The notes below the pieces were generated by a model that was not told where the DNA came from, searched no databases, and worked only from the letters and a program-made list of their open reading frames with translations. A stretch of DNA of 64,000 nt from Mycolicibacterium sp. BiH015 (GTDB taxonomy: Bacteria > Actinomycetota > Actinomycetes > Mycobacteriales > Mycobacteriaceae): assembly GCF_027706845.1 (NCBI RefSeq), contig NZ_JAQGCZ010000003.1, positions 186,001 to 250,000 on the forward strand, read 5' to 3'. Positions within the stretch are counted from its first letter, which is position 1. The number at the start of each line of letters is the position of its first letter. The translations under genes were made by a program, and so were the position numbers. Of the stretch, positions 51,874 to 63,544 are shown one piece after another.

Positions 51874-52815
51874 TCAGACGTGCAGCAGAGTCGGCAGCGC
51901 GAGAGCAGAGTCGACGGCGAGTGCGCAGAACACGACGGCGAGGTAGTTGTTGGACTGCAGGAACAATCGCAGTGGTTTCACCGGCTCGCCGCGGCGCACC
52001 CCGGCGTAGAGCTGATGGGCCATCACCAGGAACCACGTGCCTGCCAGGGTCGCGACCGAGGTGTAGAGCCAGCCGGTGGTCAGCGCGAGCGCGAGCGTCG
52101 CGGCGACGGTCAGCCAGGTGTAGACGAGGATCTGCTTGGTGACCTGCTGCTCGGTCGCGACCACGGGAAGCATCGGCACTCCGGCGGCCTCGTAGTCCTC
52201 CTTGTAGCGCATCGCCAGCGCCCACGTGTGCGGCGGTGTCCAGAAGAAGATGATCAAGAACATCACCAGGGCGGGCCACTGGATCGTGCCGGTCACCGCC
52301 GACCATCCGATCATCACGGGCATGCAGCCCGCGGCCCCGCCCCACACGACGTTCTGGGAGGTCCTTCGCTTGAGCAGCAGGGTGTAGACGAGCACATAGA
52401 AGGCGATGGTCGCGCCGGCCAGATGCGCCGACAGCATGTTGGTGGTCCACCACAGCCAGAAGAACGAAGCGACCGACAGCGTCAGGCCGAAGATCAGTGC
52501 GTGGCTGCGGGGCACAGTGGCGCGGGCCAGCGCCCGGCGCTCGGTGCGCTTCATCTTCTTGTCGATGTCCGCATCGGCGACGCAGTTGAGCGTATTGGCG
52601 CCTGCCGCGGCCAGCAGGCCGCCCACCAAGGTGTTGAGGATCAGCAGTGGGTCGACGGTGCCGCGGTCGGCCAGCAGCATCGCCGGGATGGTGGTGACCA
52701 GCAGAAGTTCGATGACGCGGGGCTTGGTCAGCCCGATGTAGCCGAGCAGCCGGGTGCGGAATCGGATCGGCCCCTCGGCGGCATCGTCGATGAGGTGGCC
52801 TTCGCGAATCCTCAC
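51874..52815 (-). CDS. ctaB: Protoheme IX farnesyltransferase CtaB
   Basis: A 313-residue UbiA-fold membrane prenyltransferase that makes heme O from heme B. The Asp-rich motifs are [18 protein letters not shown] (near 85-100) and the later [20 protein letters not shown] start. It diverges from tkt, as in M. tuberculosis (Rv1451 / Rv1449c). With CtaA it supplies heme A for cytochrome c oxidase. Confidence 0.95.
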   Translation of the reverse strand: MRIREGHLIDDAAEGPIRFRTRLLGYIGLTKPRVIELLLVTTIPAMLLADRGTVDPLLILNTLVGGLLAAAGANTLNCVADADIDKKMKRTERRALARATVPRSHALIFGLTLSVASFFWLWWTTNMLSAHLAGATIAFYVLVYTLLLKRRTSQNVVWGGAAGCMPVMIGWSAVTGTIQWPALVMFLIIFFWTPPHTWALAMRYKEDYEAAGVPMLPVVATEQQVTKQILVYTWLTVAATLALALTTGWLYTSVATLAGTWFLVMAHQLYAGVRRGEPVKPLRLFLQSNNYLAVVFCALAVDSALALPTLLHV

Positions 52816-53014
52816 GCAACCAACTCCTCAGCGACAACGGCAACGACCCCGGAAGGCGTCTACTACAGAGGATGGTAGACCGCGGATGCCGGTGTCTGAA
52901 AATGCAGGGTCCATTCACCTGGAAGGAGGGATGACCTCTGCGACGGTGGAGCGTTCACCACTAGGGTGGATGGAGCGGATTCACACCGCCCGTCGAGCTT
53001 GAGGAGCGCGCTTC

Positions 53015-55105
53015 GTGACCACGATCGAAGAGATCAATTCCCTCACCCGCCCTAACCATCCCGACGACTGGACAGAACTCGACACCCGGGCGGTCGACAC
53101 CGTCCGGGTGCTGGCTGCCGACGCGGTGCAGAAGGTCGGGAACGGTCACCCGGGCACCGCGATGAGCCTCGCCCCGCTGGCCTACACGCTGTTCCAGCGG
53201 CAGATGCGCCACGACCCGAACGACGTTCACTGGCTGGGCCGCGACCGCTTTGTGCTGTCCTGCGGGCATTCCAGCCTGACGCTCTACATCCAGCTCTACC
53301 TCGGCGGGTTCGGGCTCGAGCTCTCCGACATCGAGTCGCTGCGGACGTTCAAGTCCAAGACGCCGGGACATCCCGAATTCCGCCACACGGCCGGTGTGGA
53401 GATCACGACCGGCCCGCTCGGTCAGGGCCTGGCCTCGGCGGTCGGCATGGCGATGGCCTCGCGCTACGAGCGCGGACTTTTCGACCCCGATGCCGCGCCC
53501 GGCACGAGTCCGTTCGATCACTACATCTACGTCATCGCCTCCGACGGCGACATCGAGGAGGGGGTGACCAGCGAGGCGTCCTCGCTGGCGGGCACCCAGC
53601 AGCTCGGGAACCTGATCGTGTTCTACGACAAGAACCAGATCTCCATCGAGCACGACACCAACATCGCACTGTCCGAGGATGTCGCCGCCCGGTACCGCGC
53701 CTACGGCTGGCATGTGCAGGAGATCGAGGGCGGTGAGAACGTCGTCGGGATCGAACAGGCGATCGCGGAGGCGAAGAAGGTCACCGACAAGCCGTCGTTC
53801 ATCGCGCTGCGCACGATAATCGGCTATCCGGCGCCGAACAAGATGAACACCGGCGGCGTCCACGGTTCGGCGCTCGGCGATGACGAGGTCGCGGCCACGA
53901 AGAAGATCCTCGGATTCGATCCGGAAAAGACCTTCGAGGTGACCGATGAGGTCATCGCTCACACCCGCGGACTTCAGGCGCGTGGCAAGGAAGCCCATGA
54001 AAAGTGGCAGCCCGAGTTCGACGCGTGGGCCGAGCGCGAACCCGAGCGCAAGAAGCTGCTGGACCGGTTGCTGGCCCAAGAGCTGCCTGACGGCTGGGAT
54101 GCCGACCTCACGTACTGGGAGCCGGGGTCCAAGGCGGTCGCCACCCGCGCTGCATTCGGTCAGGTGCTCAACGACGTGGCGCCCAAGCTCCCCGAGCTGT
54201 GGGGTGGCTCCGCGGATCTGGCGGGCTCCAACAACACGACGATCAAGGGCGTGAAATCCTTTGGGCCGCCGTCGATCTCCACCGACGACTTCACCGCGGA
54301 CTGGTACGGCCGGGTGCTGCACTTCGGCATCCGCGAGCACGCGATGGGATCGATTCTGTCGGGCATCGTGCTGCACGGGCCCACCCGCGCTTTCGGCGGC
54401 ACGTTCCTGCAGTTCTCCGACTACATGCGTCCCGCGGTGCGGCTGGCATCGCTGATGGACATCGACACGATCTACATCTGGACCCACGATTCGATCGGCC
54501 TCGGCGAGGACGGACCGACTCACCAGCCGATCGAGCACCTCGCGGCGCTGCGGGCGATCCCGAATCTGTCGGTGGTCCGGCCGGGTGATCCCAACGAAAC
54601 CGCCTACGCGTGGAGGAGCATCCTCGCGCGCGGTAACGGCAGCGGTCCGGTCGGTTTCATCCTGACCCGACAGGGCATCCCGGTTCTGGAGGGCACCGAC
54701 GCCGACGGTGTCGCCCGCGGCGGGTACGTGCTCGGCGGCGACGATGCCACGGCTGCCGATGTGATCCTCATCGGCACCGGCTCGGAACTGCAGCTGGCAG
54801 TCGAAGCGAAGAAGCTGCTGGCGCAGAAGGACATCACCGCGGCGGTGGTGTCGATGCCGTGTGTCGAGTGGTTCGAGTCCCAGCCGAAGGATTACCGCGA
54901 CAGCGTGCTCCCGCCCGGGGTGTCGGCCAGGGTCGCTGTGGAGGCAGCGGTCGCGCAGAGTTGGTACAAGCTCGTCGGCGACACCGGCGAGATCGTCTCG
55001 ATCGAGCACTACGGCGAATCCGCCGACGACAAGACGTTGTTCCGCGAGTTCGGCTTCACCCCCGAGGCAGTGGCGGCCGCGGCGGAACGCTCCATCGACA
55101 ACTAA
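53015..55105 (+). CDS. tkt: Transketolase
   Basis: A 696-residue thiamine-diphosphate enzyme of the non-oxidative pentose phosphate pathway. [19 protein letters not shown], the ThDP/Mg motif [17 protein letters not shown] then FYDKNQIS, and the C-terminal half [20 protein letters not shown] are diagnostic. The GTG start has GAGGAG upstream. First gene of the tkt-tal-zwf-opcA-pgl operon. Confidence 0.97.
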   Translation: MTTIEEINSLTRPNHPDDWTELDTRAVDTVRVLAADAVQKVGNGHPGTAMSLAPLAYTLFQRQMRHDPNDVHWLGRDRFVLSCGHSSLTLYIQLYLGGFGLELSDIESLRTFKSKTPGHPEFRHTAGVEITTGPLGQGLASAVGMAMASRYERGLFDPDAAPGTSPFDHYIYVIASDGDIEEGVTSEASSLAGTQQLGNLIVFYDKNQISIEHDTNIALSEDVAARYRAYGWHVQEIEGGENVVGIEQAIAEAKKVTDKPSFIALRTIIGYPAPNKMNTGGVHGSALGDDEVAATKKILGFDPEKTFEVTDEVIAHTRGLQARGKEAHEKWQPEFDAWAEREPERKKLLDRLLAQELPDGWDADLTYWEPGSKAVATRAAFGQVLNDVAPKLPELWGGSADLAGSNNTTIKGVKSFGPPSISTDDFTADWYGRVLHFGIREHAMGSILSGIVLHGPTRAFGGTFLQFSDYMRPAVRLASLMDIDTIYIWTHDSIGLGEDGPTHQPIEHLAALRAIPNLSVVRPGDPNETAYAWRSILARGNGSGPVGFILTRQGIPVLEGTDADGVARGGYVLGGDDATAADVILIGTGSELQLAVEAKKLLAQKDITAAVVSMPCVEWFESQPKDYRDSVLPPGVSARVAVEAAVAQSWYKLVGDTGEIVSIEHYGESADDKTLFREFGFTPEAVAAAAERSIDN

Positions 55106-55121
55106 CCAAGAAGGAACCGAA

Positions 55122-56237
55122 ATGACCCAGAACGAGAATCTGGCCGCATTATCTCAAGCAGGCGTGTCCGTCTGGCTCGACGACCTCTCGCGGGACCGAC
55201 TGCAGACCGGCAATCTGCAGGAGCTCATCGACACCAAGAGCGTCGTCGGGGTCACCACGAACCCTTCGATCTTCCAGGCTGCCCTGTCCAAGGGCGACGC
55301 CTACGACGCTCAGATCAAGGAATTGGCCGAACGCGGCGCCGACGTGGACGCCACCATCCGCACCGTCACCACCGACGACGTCCGCAACGCCTGCGATGTC
55401 TTCGCCAAGATCTACGAGCAGTCCGGCGGTGTCGACGGCCGGGTGTCGATCGAGGTCGACCCACGCCTGGCGCATGACACCGACAAGACGATCCTGCAGG
55501 CCATCGAGCTGTGGAAGATCGTCGACCGCCCCAACCTGCTGATCAAGATCCCGGCCACCGAGGCCGGGATTCCGGCCATCGCCTCGGTTCTCGCCGAGGG
55601 CATCTCGGTCAACGTCACCCTGATCTTCTCGGTCGAGCGGCACCGCCTGGTGATGGACGCGTATCTGCAGGGCCTGGAGAAGGCCAAGGAAGCCGGCCAC
55701 GACATCTCCCGCATTCATTCCGTCGCATCGTTTTTCGTCTCGCGGGTGGACACCGAGATCGACAAGCGGCTCGAGGAGATCGGTTCCGACGAGGCTCTCG
55801 CGCTGCGCGGTCAGGCCGGCGTCGCCAACGCCCGCCTGGCCTACGCCGCCTATGAGGAGGTCTTCCTGGGCGGTGAGCGCTTCGAGAAGCTCAAGGCGGC
55901 CGGCGCACGGGTTCAGCGGCCGCTGTGGGCATCGACCGGCGTGAAGAACCCCGATTACTCCGACACGCTCTACGTCACGGAACTGGTGGCCCCGAACACG
56001 GTGAACACCATGCCGGAGAAGACGATCGACGCGGTCGCCGACCACGGCGTCATCACCGGTAACACGGTGACCGGACGCGCCCAGGAGGCGCAGGAGGTCT
56101 TCGACAAGCTCGCGGCGATCGGCATCGATCTCACCGACGTGTTCAGGGTGCTCGAGGACGAGGGTGTAGACAAGTTCGAGAAGTCCTGGCACGAGCTTCT
56201 CGAAGCCACCCAGGGTCAGCTCGACGACAAGAAGTGA
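55122..56237 (+). CDS. tal: Transaldolase
   Basis: A 371-residue actinobacterial-type transaldolase. The Schiff-base Lys is in [16 protein letters not shown] near residue 143, [11 protein letters not shown] is at the N-terminus, and [17 protein letters not shown] near 270. Starts 16 nt after tkt with AAGAAGGA upstream. Transfers dihydroxyacetone units between sugar phosphates. Confidence 0.97.
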   Translation: MTQNENLAALSQAGVSVWLDDLSRDRLQTGNLQELIDTKSVVGVTTNPSIFQAALSKGDAYDAQIKELAERGADVDATIRTVTTDDVRNACDVFAKIYEQSGGVDGRVSIEVDPRLAHDTDKTILQAIELWKIVDRPNLLIKIPATEAGIPAIASVLAEGISVNVTLIFSVERHRLVMDAYLQGLEKAKEAGHDISRIHSVASFFVSRVDTEIDKRLEEIGSDEALALRGQAGVANARLAYAAYEEVFLGGERFEKLKAAGARVQRPLWASTGVKNPDYSDTLYVTELVAPNTVNTMPEKTIDAVADHGVITGNTVTGRAQEAQEVFDKLAAIGIDLTDVFRVLEDEGVDKFEKSWHELLEATQGQLDDKK

Positions 56238-56244
56238 CTGGCCG

Positions 56245-56277
56245 ATGAGCGCTTGCGCGAAGAGCGATCGACGATGA
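56245..56277 (+). other. Mini-ORF (10 codons) at the tal-zwf junction
   Basis: ATG AGC GCT TGC GCG AAG AGC GAT CGA CGA TGA would encode MSACAKSDRR. Its stop overlaps the zwf start codon in ATGA. It begins with the same GATGAGCGCTxGCGCGAAGA sequence found twice at the zwf-opcA junction. It could be a re-initiation leader or simply a dispersed intergenic repeat. Confidence 0.4.
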
Positions 56278-57803
56278 CCCAGCCCTGGTCCAACCCGTTG
56301 CGGGACAAGCGCGACAAGCGCATGCCCCGCATCGCCGGACCGTGCAGTGTGGTGATCTTCGGCGTGACAGGCGACCTGGCACGCAAGAAGCTGATGCCGG
56401 CGATCTACGACCTGGCCAACCGGGGCCTTCTGCCGCCGTCGTTCGCACTGGTCGGTTTCGCCCGGCGGGATTGGGCGGACGAGGATTTCGGGCAGGTCGT
56501 CTACGAGGCGGTCAAGCAGCACGCGCGCACACCGTTCCGACAGGAGGTGTGGGACCGCCTCGCCGAAGGTTTCCGGTTCGTCCAGGGCACCTTCGACGAC
56601 GAAGCCGGGTTCGCGCGGCTGGCCGAGACACTCGACAAGCTCGATGCCGAACGCGGCACCGGTGGCAATCACGCGTTTTATCTGTCCATTCCGCCCAAGG
56701 CGTTTCCGCAGGTGCTCGAACAGCTTTCGCGGACCGGGCTGGCCGAGAAGTCCGACGGCCACTGGAGCCGGGTGGTGATCGAGAAACCGTTCGGTCATGA
56801 CCTGAAGAGTGCCGAAGAGCTCAACAAGATCGTCAACGACGTCTTCCCCGAGTCGTCGGTGTTTCGCATCGACCACTACCTCGGCAAGGAGACCGTGCAG
56901 AACATCCTGGCGCTGCGGTTCGCCAACGAGATGTTCGAGCCGGTGTGGAATGCGCACTATGTCGACAGCGTGCAGATCACGATGGCCGAGGACATCGGGC
57001 TGGGCGGGCGAGGTGGCTACTACGATGGTGTCGGGGCCGCGCGCGACGTGATCCAGAACCATCTGCTGCAGCTGCTGGCGCTGACGGCCATGGAGGAACC
57101 GGTCAACTTCTCCCCCGCCGAGTTGCAGGCCGAGAAGATCAAGGTGCTCTCGGCGAGCAAGCTTGCCGAGCCGCTCGACGAGACCACGGCACGTGGTCAG
57201 TACACCGCGGGGTGGCAGGGCGGGGAACGCGTCGTCGGTCTGCTCGAGGAGGAGGGCTTCTCGACGACGTCGACGACGGAGACGTTCGCGGCGATCACCG
57301 TGGACGTCGACACCCGCCGCTGGGCGGGTGTTCCGTTCTACCTTCGCACCGGAAAACGCCTCGGCCGCAGGGTGACCGAGATCGCGCTGATCTTCAAACG
57401 GGCACCGCATCTGCCGTTCGACGCGACCATGACCGAGGAGCTCGGGCAGAACGCGCTGGTGATCCGAGTGCAGCCCGACGAGGGCATCACGATGCGCTTC
57501 GGCTCCAAGGTGCCCGGCAACAAGATGGAGGTCCGCGACGTCAGCATGGACTTCTCCTACGGTTCGGCATTCGCCGAAGAGTCGCCGGAGGCCTACGAAC
57601 GCCTGATCCTCGACGTTCTGCTCGGTGAGCCGTCGCTCTTCCCGGTGAACGAGGAAGTCGAGCTGGCCTGGAAGATCCTCGATCCCGCGCTGGAGTACTG
57701 GGCGTCCCACGGGAAGCCCGAGCCCTACGAATCGGGCGGCTGGGGACCGGATTCGGCATTCGAGATGCTCAAGCGGTCCGGCCGCGAATGGAGGCGGCCG
57801 TGA
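56274..57803 (+). CDS. zwf: Glucose-6-phosphate 1-dehydrogenase
   Basis: A 509-residue enzyme catalysing the first step of the oxidative pentose phosphate pathway and making NADPH. Cofactor motif GVTGDLARKKLMPAIYDL near residue 28, active-site FRIDHYLGKETVQN near 200. Matches Rv1447c (zwf2). Start at ATG 56274 overlaps the stop of the mini-ORF. OpcA downstream is its activator. Confidence 0.97.
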   Translation: MTQPWSNPLRDKRDKRMPRIAGPCSVVIFGVTGDLARKKLMPAIYDLANRGLLPPSFALVGFARRDWADEDFGQVVYEAVKQHARTPFRQEVWDRLAEGFRFVQGTFDDEAGFARLAETLDKLDAERGTGGNHAFYLSIPPKAFPQVLEQLSRTGLAEKSDGHWSRVVIEKPFGHDLKSAEELNKIVNDVFPESSVFRIDHYLGKETVQNILALRFANEMFEPVWNAHYVDSVQITMAEDIGLGGRGGYYDGVGAARDVIQNHLLQLLALTAMEEPVNFSPAELQAEKIKVLSASKLAEPLDETTARGQYTAGWQGGERVVGLLEEEGFSTTSTTETFAAITVDVDTRRWAGVPFYLRTGKRLGRRVTEIALIFKRAPHLPFDATMTEELGQNALVIRVQPDEGITMRFGSKVPGNKMEVRDVSMDFSYGSAFAEESPEAYERLILDVLLGEPSLFPVNEEVELAWKILDPALEYWASHGKPEPYESGGWGPDSAFEMLKRSGREWRRP

Positions 57804-57865
57804 TGAGCGCTCGCGCGAAGAACCGAGGTGCCCGATGAGCGCTCGCGCGAAGAACCGAGGTGCCC
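57802..57865 (+). repeat. Tandem 32-bp repeat encoding two overlapping mini-ORFs
   Basis: Two perfect copies of a 32-bp unit beginning GATGAGCGCTCGCGCGAAGA (57802-57833 and 57834-57865). Each copy encodes [11 protein letters not shown]; the ORFs are 57803-57838 and 57835-57870, linked by ATGA overlaps with each other, with the zwf stop (TGATG) and with the opcA start. A third, diverged copy lies ahead of zwf. The chain could couple zwf and opcA translation. Confidence 0.75.
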
Positions 57866-57866
57866 G

Positions 57867-58778
57867 ATGATCATTGACATGCCCAGCACCGACACCGGTG
57901 CCATCAACAAGCGGATTCAGGCCTTGCGTGAAGAGGGCGGCGCCATCACGCTGGGTCGTGTTCTCACCCTGGTGATCGCACCGGACACCGAGGCCGTCCT
58001 CGAAGAGTCCATCGACGCGGCGAACGCGGCCAGCCGAGAGCATCCCTGCCGCGTCATCGTCGTCGCGCCGGGTGACCGGCGTGCGGACAAGGCCCGGTTG
58101 GATGCCCAGCTGCGAGTCGGAAGCGACGCAGGCGCCAACGAGGTTGTGGTTCTGCGGCTTTCGGGTCCGCTGGCCAACCACGCGAGTAGTGTCGTGATGC
58201 CGTTCCTGCTTCCCGACACGCCTGTCGTCACGTGGTGGCCCGACGTCGCTCCGCCCGTGCCCGCCGAGGATCCGCTGGGTCGGCTGGCACTGCGCCGTAT
58301 CACCGATGCCACCAACGGCACCGACCCCCTGCAGTCGATCAAGGGTCGGCTCGAGGGCTACACGCCGGGCGACACCGACCTGGCCTGGAGCCGGATCACC
58401 TACTGGCGGGCACTGCTCGCCGCAGCCGTCGACGAACCGCCCCATGAACCGATCAATTCGGCGCTGGTGTCGGGCCTGGCCACCGAACCCGCGCTCGATG
58501 TGCTCGCAGGCTGGCTGGCCAGCCGGATCGACGGACCCGTTCAGCGCGCGGTCGGCGAGCTCAAAGTCGAGCTTGTTCGCGACAGCGAGACGATCGTCTT
58601 GAGCCGCCCGCAGGAGGGTGTCACTGCGAAGATCACCCGCACCTCGAAGCCTGAGGCGTTGGTTCCGCTGGCCCGCAGGGAGACTCGTGAGTGTCTGGCC
58701 GAGGACATGCGTCGCCTCGATGCCGACGAGATCTATTTCGAGGCGCTGAAGGGGATCGAAAAGGTGCAGTACGTATGA
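57867..58778 (+). CDS. opcA: Glucose-6-phosphate dehydrogenase assembly protein OpcA
   Basis: A 303-residue actinobacterial/cyanobacterial-type OpcA that promotes assembly and activity of G6[23 protein letters not shown] near 125-145 and [30 protein letters not shown] near the C-terminus are characteristic (each block given within the conserved range). ATG 57867 is at the end of the tandem mini-ORF repeat. Length equals Rv1446c. Confidence 0.94.
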   Translation: MIIDMPSTDTGAINKRIQALREEGGAITLGRVLTLVIAPDTEAVLEESIDAANAASREHPCRVIVVAPGDRRADKARLDAQLRVGSDAGANEVVVLRLSGPLANHASSVVMPFLLPDTPVVTWWPDVAPPVPAEDPLGRLALRRITDATNGTDPLQSIKGRLEGYTPGDTDLAWSRITYWRALLAAAVDEPPHEPINSALVSGLATEPALDVLAGWLASRIDGPVQRAVGELKVELVRDSETIVLSRPQEGVTAKITRTSKPEALVPLARRETRECLAEDMRRLDADEIYFEALKGIEKVQYV

Positions 58779-59509
58779 CGGTGACGATCGAGAAGTATGC
58801 GGACACCGATGCGTTGGTCGCCGCGGCCGGTGACAGGCTCGTCGAGGCGATCAACGCGGCGATCTCGGAGCGCAATGAGGCCGCGATCGTGCTCACCGGC
58901 GGCGGCACCGGGATTGGACTGCTCAAACGCGTCGGCGAACGCGGCGGCGAGATCGACTGGTCGAAGGTTCACATCTATTGGGGCGACGAGCGATTCGTCC
59001 CGGCGGACGACGACGAACGCAACGACAAGCAGGCCCGTGAGGCACTTCTGGACCACGTCGACATCCCCGAGACCAACGTGCACGCCATGGCCGCGACCGA
59101 CGGTGAGTTCGGCGACGACCTGGACGCGGCCGCAGCCGGTTACGAACAGGTCGTCATCGGCAACTTCGAGGCCACCGGCCCCCGATTCGACGTACACCTG
59201 CTCGGCATGGGGCCCGAGGGACACGTCAACTCGCTGTTCCCGGACACGGCGGCCGTGAAGGAAACCGATCGTTTCGTCGTCGGCGTGACCGACTCCCCCA
59301 AACCTCCGCCGCGGCGAATCACGCTGACACTTCCCGCGATCGCGCGGTCGCGGGAGGTGTGGCTGGTGGTGTCCGGAGAAGGCAAAGCGGATGCGGTGGC
59401 CGCAGCGGTCGGCGGCGCCGAAGCGGTCGACATCCCCGCGGCCGGCGCCGTCGGCAGTGAGGCCACGGTGTGGCTGCTCGACGAGGCGGCCGCCTCAAAG
59501 TTGCCGTGA
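58775..59509 (+). CDS. pgl: 6-phosphogluconolactonase
   Basis: A 244-residue NagB-fold enzyme that hydrolyses 6-phosphogluconolactone. [13 protein letters not shown] near 40-52, [16 protein letters not shown] near 69-84, [16 protein letters not shown] near 147-162 (catalytic His), and the C-terminal sulfate/phosphate loop. ATG overlaps the opcA stop (ATGA). Same as Rv1445c (devB). Confidence 0.95.
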   Translation: MTVTIEKYADTDALVAAAGDRLVEAINAAISERNEAAIVLTGGGTGIGLLKRVGERGGEIDWSKVHIYWGDERFVPADDDERNDKQAREALLDHVDIPETNVHAMAATDGEFGDDLDAAAAGYEQVVIGNFEATGPRFDVHLLGMGPEGHVNSLFPDTAAVKETDRFVVGVTDSPKPPPRRITLTLPAIARSREVWLVVSGEGKADAVAAAVGGAEAVDIPAAGAVGSEATVWLLDEAAASKLP

Positions 59510-59890
59510 CATCCGGGAAGTCCTGAGGAGCACGGCCAGGACGAGCGCCGCCACAAGCAGCGCGGGAACGTCACCCAACAGGTGTCCGCGTTGATGGGCG
59601 CTGGTGAACGACTGCACGGCCATGATCGCGGCGTGGACGACGCTGGACCACACCGCGAACCAGATCACGCTGACGTGGGCCTCGGGTCGCCGCGACGCAT
59701 TGATCAGGAACGCTCCGAGGACCACGTAGAGGCCGACGATCATCATGAAGTAGTCGGATTCGAAGGGTGCGCCATGGTGCCAGGCCCAGCCGGAGGGCCA
59801 GATGACGGCCAGTGGGTACAGCAGGATCATGACCGCGCCGAAGACCGCGAGGGCGATGCGAAGCAGCCGGTAGTTGGTTGCAGATGCCAT
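59495..59890 (-). CDS. Small four-helix membrane protein
   Basis: A 131-residue protein with four hydrophobic segments ([68 protein letters not shown]). It looks like the DUF6632-type family of small bacterial membrane proteins. Function unknown. Converges with pgl, overlapping it by 15 nt. Confidence 0.75.
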   Translation of the reverse strand: MASATNYRLLRIALAVFGAVMILLYPLAVIWPSGWAWHHGAPFESDYFMMIVGLYVVLGAFLINASRRPEAHVSVIWFAVWSSVVHAAIMAVQSFTSAHQRGHLLGDVPALLVAALVLAVLLRTSRMSRQL

Positions 59891-60032
59891 AGCGCCTCCA
59901 GGGACGTCGGACCCTCACACAGTACGGCCGCCTCCTCGTGGGACGTGGCCTTACTGATCGGGGGGATCGTGCTCGCCGCGGAGGAACCGGAGTCTGTGTC
60001 GCGGCGTGGCGCAGGTGGGCCATACTGGCCGG

Positions 60033-60404
60033 ATGGCAGACAAAGGGGGCAGACCTGTCCGTACCGGCCCCGAGCGCATCCGCAAGCTCGCCCAAGCGGC
60101 GCTGAACGCCGACGTCACCGTCGAGCAGGTCGACACCATCCTGGAAGGCCTGAGCGAGACCCTGGAGGACCTGAACCATTCGACGGAAAAGCTGGACGCC
60201 ACCCTGGAACGGTTCAACGGCACCATCAGTCAGATCAACGAGCTGGCCCCGCGCCTGATTGTCGTCGTCGATCGCATGGAGGGCATCGTTTCGCGCGTGG
60301 AGCGCATCGTCGGCCTCGGCGAATCGGTCATCCTGCCGCTGGCGGCGACCGAACAGGCGATCCGCGGGGCGTTGGACAGGGTCCGCCGCACCGCCGGTCT
60401 CTGA
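60033..60404 (+). CDS. Coiled-coil protein (Rv1444c-like)
   Basis: A 123-residue helical protein: a basic N-terminus, then heptad-like helices VEQVDTILEGLSETLEDLNH and STEKLDATLERFNGTISQIN, then an amphipathic segment RLIVVVDRMEGIVSRVERIVG. It is likely to be a coiled coil. Position after the pgl region matches Rv1444c. Role unknown. Confidence 0.75.
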   Translation: MADKGGRPVRTGPERIRKLAQAALNADVTVEQVDTILEGLSETLEDLNHSTEKLDATLERFNGTISQINELAPRLIVVVDRMEGIVSRVERIVGLGESVILPLAATEQAIRGALDRVRRTAGL

Positions 60405-60424
60405 CCCGACCGCCGGGCCCTGCC

Positions 60425-63238
60425 CTATCCGCTGTTGCGCAGTGCCGTAGCCAGACCGCTCATGGTCAGCAGGATGCCACGCTGTACGAGTTCGTCCTCG
60501 TCGCCGGATCGGTAGCGACGCAACAGCTCCACCTGTAGGTGGTTCAGCGGCTCCAGATACGGGAACCGGTTGAAGACCGATCGGGCCAGCGCGGGATTGT
60601 CGGCGAGCAGGTCGTCCTGGCCGGTGATCAACTTGTGCATGCGTATCGTGCGCGCGTGCTCGTCGACGATCTTGTCGAACACCCTGCGCCGCAACGCTTC
60701 GTCGTCGACAAGTTCCGAATACCGCGCGGCCAGACCGAGATCCGACTTCGCCAGAACCTGCGCCATGTTGGACAGCACCGTGGCGAAGAAGGGCCACCGC
60801 CGGTAGAGGTCTTTGAGGACCTCGAGCCGGGCTTCGCTGTCGGGGCCGTCCCCGACCCATTCCTCGAACGCCGTCCCGGTGCCGTACCAGCCGGGCAGCA
60901 TCACGCGGGACTGGCTCCAGGCCAGCACCCACGGGATCGCGCGCAGATCCGAGATCGACGTCGTCGGCTTGCGGGAGGTCGGGCGGCTACCGATGTTGAG
61001 GGCGCCGATCTCACTGACCGGCGTCGACGCTTTGAAGTATTCGACGAATCCCGGTGTGTGGTGGACGAGCTCGGCGTAGGCGCGCTGGGCACGCGCCGCG
61101 AGATCGTCGAGCACCTCGTAAGCCCTGTCGGCAGACTCGCCCAGTCCTTCGATGTCGAGCAGCGTCGCCTCCAGTGTGGCGGCCAGCAGCGTCTCCAGGT
61201 TGCGGTGGGCGATGCGCGGCTCGGCATACTTCGCGGCGATCACCTCGCCCTGCTCGGTGATGCGCAGCGAGCCCTGCACCGCGCCCGGTGGCTGAGCCAG
61301 GATGGCGTCGTAGCTCGGGCCCCCGCCTCGGCCGACGGTCCCGCCCCGACCGTGGAAAAGCCGCAGGCGGATTCCGGTTTTGCGCGAGGATTCGACCAGG
61401 TCCAGTTCGGCCCTGTAGAGCGCCCAGTTCGCGGCCAGATAGCCGCCGTCCTTGTTGGAATCGGAGTACCCGAGCATGACCTCTTGGCTGTCCCCGCGAG
61501 CGGCGACGACCGCCCGGTACAGCGGAAGGTCCAGCGCCGCTTCGAGAATCGACGACCCGCGTTGCAGGTCGTCGATGGTTTCGAAGAGCGGCACGATCCC
61601 GACGGGTGCGTACGGATGCTCCGAGGACGCGTCCAGTAGCCCGGCCTCCTTGAGCAGGATCGCGGCTTCGAGCATGTCGGAGACGGACTTGCACATCGAG
61701 ATGATGTAGTTCGGTACGGCCTGCGGTCCGAAGACGTGCACCGCACGCGCCGCCGCGAAGACGATGTCGAGCTCTTTGCGGGCGAGCTCGGACAGTTCGG
61801 CGCCCGGCCCGATCAATGGTCGGCGGGTCACCAGTTCGGCCGCCAGGACCTGGACACGCTCGTCCTCGCTCAGCGAGGCGTAGTCGGGATGTACCCCGGC
61901 CCAGGCCAGCAATTCAGCGATGACTTCTTCGTGCACGTCGGAGTTCTGTCGCATGTCCAGTCCGGACAGGTGAAAGCCGAAGGCGCGGATGGCTTCTCGC
62001 AGCCTCGCGAGACGGTCGTCGGCCAGTGCCGCGCTGCCGTGGGCGCGCAGCGAATCGTCCACGGTGTCGAGGTCGGCGAGCAGTTCACGCGGGGCGAGGT
62101 AGGGATCCATGCCGAGGTCGAGTTCGTGCTCGGGCTGGCGGTCGAGGATCTGTTGCGCGGTGGCGGTCAGCCGCGCATGCACGACACGCAAGGCCCGGCG
62201 GTAGGGTTCGTCGGCGCGGGCGGGCTCGGTGCACGCGTCGGCGAGCGCGGCCAGGCCGTCGCTGATGTGCACCAGGCGCACCGACATCGACAACTCCTGC
62301 TCGAGCGCGGTCAACTCGGCGAAGTAGTGGGTGAAGGCGGTGTAGGCGGCGTTGCCGGTGGCAAGCCTGACGACCTCCGCGGTGACGTTGGGGTTGCCGT
62401 CGCGGTCGCCACCGATCCAGGAACCGGGGCGCAGGATCGGCTCCTCGAGCAGGTCCGCGTCGGGCCAGCGCTGCTGGAGCGCCGCACGCACTTCGGCGTT
62501 GACCTGAGGGATCACCTCGAACAGCGCTGCCGGGTAGTAACGCAGCCCGGTTTCGATCTCGTCCTGGATCTTCAAGCGTGACAACCGGATCAGCGCCGTC
62601 TGCCACAGCGTGAGGATGTGGCGGCGCAGCTCCCGTTCGATGTCGCGGCCGTCGGCGGTCTCGTACTGCCCGTGCAGGCGCAGCCGCATCAGCTCGGTGA
62701 TGCGGTGCTGGGTGTCGAACACGGTGCGCCGCCGCGTCTCGGTCGGGTGCGCCGTGATCACCGGGGACACCAGTGCGCCGCTCAGCGCAGCGGTCACGGT
62801 GGCCGCGTCGAGGTCGGCGTCATCGAGTTTCAGGTAGGTGGCGGCCAGCCTGCTGTCCTGGGGCGGCTCCCCCGCCGCCTCGTGAAGTCTGCGCCGTCGT
62901 TCCCGGTGGATATCCTCGGCCACATTGGCAAGCAGCGCGAAATGGGTGAATGCGCGAATCACCGGGATCGCCGCGTGGACGTCGATACCGTCGAAGAGCT
63001 TGGCCATGTCCGCACGGTCGATCTCGGAGCGGCGCACCCGGAACGCCTCGACGCGAGCCCGCTCGACGAGGTCGAAGACGTCGTCGCCGTTCTGCTCGCG
63101 CACCGTGTCGCCCAGGATGGCTCCGAGCAGCCGGATGTCCTCGCGCATGGGTTCGGTGGCTTCGCGGCCCACCTGGGTGCGCTGTACGGCTCCGATCGGC
63201 TCCAGGGACAGGTCGGACGCGGCCGAAGGGGAAGACAT
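60425..63238 (-). CDS. ppc: Phosphoenolpyruvate carboxylase
   Basis: A 937-residue anaplerotic enzyme fixing bicarbonate onto PEP to give oxaloacetate. Catalytic [13 protein letters not shown] near 160-172, [13 protein letters not shown] near 270, [17 protein letters not shown] near 578, and [19 protein letters not shown] near 620 are all present; the C-terminus is RNSG (family end usually QNTG). M. tuberculosis lacks ppc but other mycobacteria have it in this neighbourhood. Feeds the TCA cycle together with aconitase. Confidence 0.97.
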   Translation of the reverse strand: MSSPSAASDLSLEPIGAVQRTQVGREATEPMREDIRLLGAILGDTVREQNGDDVFDLVERARVEAFRVRRSEIDRADMAKLFDGIDVHAAIPVIRAFTHFALLANVAEDIHRERRRRLHEAAGEPPQDSRLAATYLKLDDADLDAATVTAALSGALVSPVITAHPTETRRRTVFDTQHRITELMRLRLHGQYETADGRDIERELRRHILTLWQTALIRLSRLKIQDEIETGLRYYPAALFEVIPQVNAEVRAALQQRWPDADLLEEPILRPGSWIGGDRDGNPNVTAEVVRLATGNAAYTAFTHYFAELTALEQELSMSVRLVHISDGLAALADACTEPARADEPYRRALRVVHARLTATAQQILDRQPEHELDLGMDPYLAPRELLADLDTVDDSLRAHGSAALADDRLARLREAIRAFGFHLSGLDMRQNSDVHEEVIAELLAWAGVHPDYASLSEDERVQVLAAELVTRRPLIGPGAELSELARKELDIVFAAARAVHVFGPQAVPNYIISMCKSVSDMLEAAILLKEAGLLDASSEHPYAPVGIVPLFETIDDLQRGSSILEAALDLPLYRAVVAARGDSQEVMLGYSDSNKDGGYLAANWALYRAELDLVESSRKTGIRLRLFHGRGGTVGRGGGPSYDAILAQPPGAVQGSLRITEQGEVIAAKYAEPRIAHRNLETLLAATLEATLLDIEGLGESADRAYEVLDDLAARAQRAYAELVHHTPGFVEYFKASTPVSEIGALNIGSRPTSRKPTTSISDLRAIPWVLAWSQSRVMLPGWYGTGTAFEEWVGDGPDSEARLEVLKDLYRRWPFFATVLSNMAQVLAKSDLGLAARYSELVDDEALRRRVFDKIVDEHARTIRMHKLITGQDDLLADNPALARSVFNRFPYLEPLNHLQVELLRRYRSGDEDELVQRGILLTMSGLATALRNSG

Positions 63239-63304
63239 TGGTCAAGTATCCGGGTTGCCTGCCTCGATCGCAGAATGAGCAATCCCGAATAGAACTACCT
63301 ACGC

Positions 63305-63544
63305 GTGCGGGCAGCGATCGCGTTCGGCCTGAGCTTGTTCGGCGTTCTCGGCGGAATCCTGTTCCTACCGCTGGACCTGTGGCAGCGCCTCTTCCTGTTG
63401 ATGTCGGCGCTGTTCCTCGTCACCAGCTCGTTCACGCTGGCCAAGGTCATTCGTGATCAGCACGAAGCGGCGACGGTGCGGGGACGGATCGACGAGGCGC
63501 GGCTGGAGAAACTGATCTCCGAGCACGACCCGTTCAGCAGTTGA
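63305..63544 (+). CDS. YiaAB-like two-helix membrane protein
   Basis: A 79-residue protein with two hydrophobic helices (AIAFGLSLFGVLGGILFLPL and RLFLLMSALFLVTSSFTLAK) followed by VIRDQHEAATVRGRIDEARLE. The pattern resembles the YiaA/YiaB two-helix domain. GTG start. Divergent from ppc. Function unknown. Confidence 0.7.
   Translation: MRAAIAFGLSLFGVLGGILFLPLDLWQRLFLLMSALFLVTSSFTLAKVIRDQHEAATVRGRIDEARLEKLISEHDPFSS

Noticed and set aside
52961-55009. 682-residue minus-strand frame
   Set aside because: Antisense to tkt and without any family motif.
55149-58445. 1098-residue reading frame on the minus strand
   Set aside because: It is antisense to tal, zwf and opcA, has no recognisable domain and is rich in Arg/Gly/His, as expected of a high-GC shadow frame.
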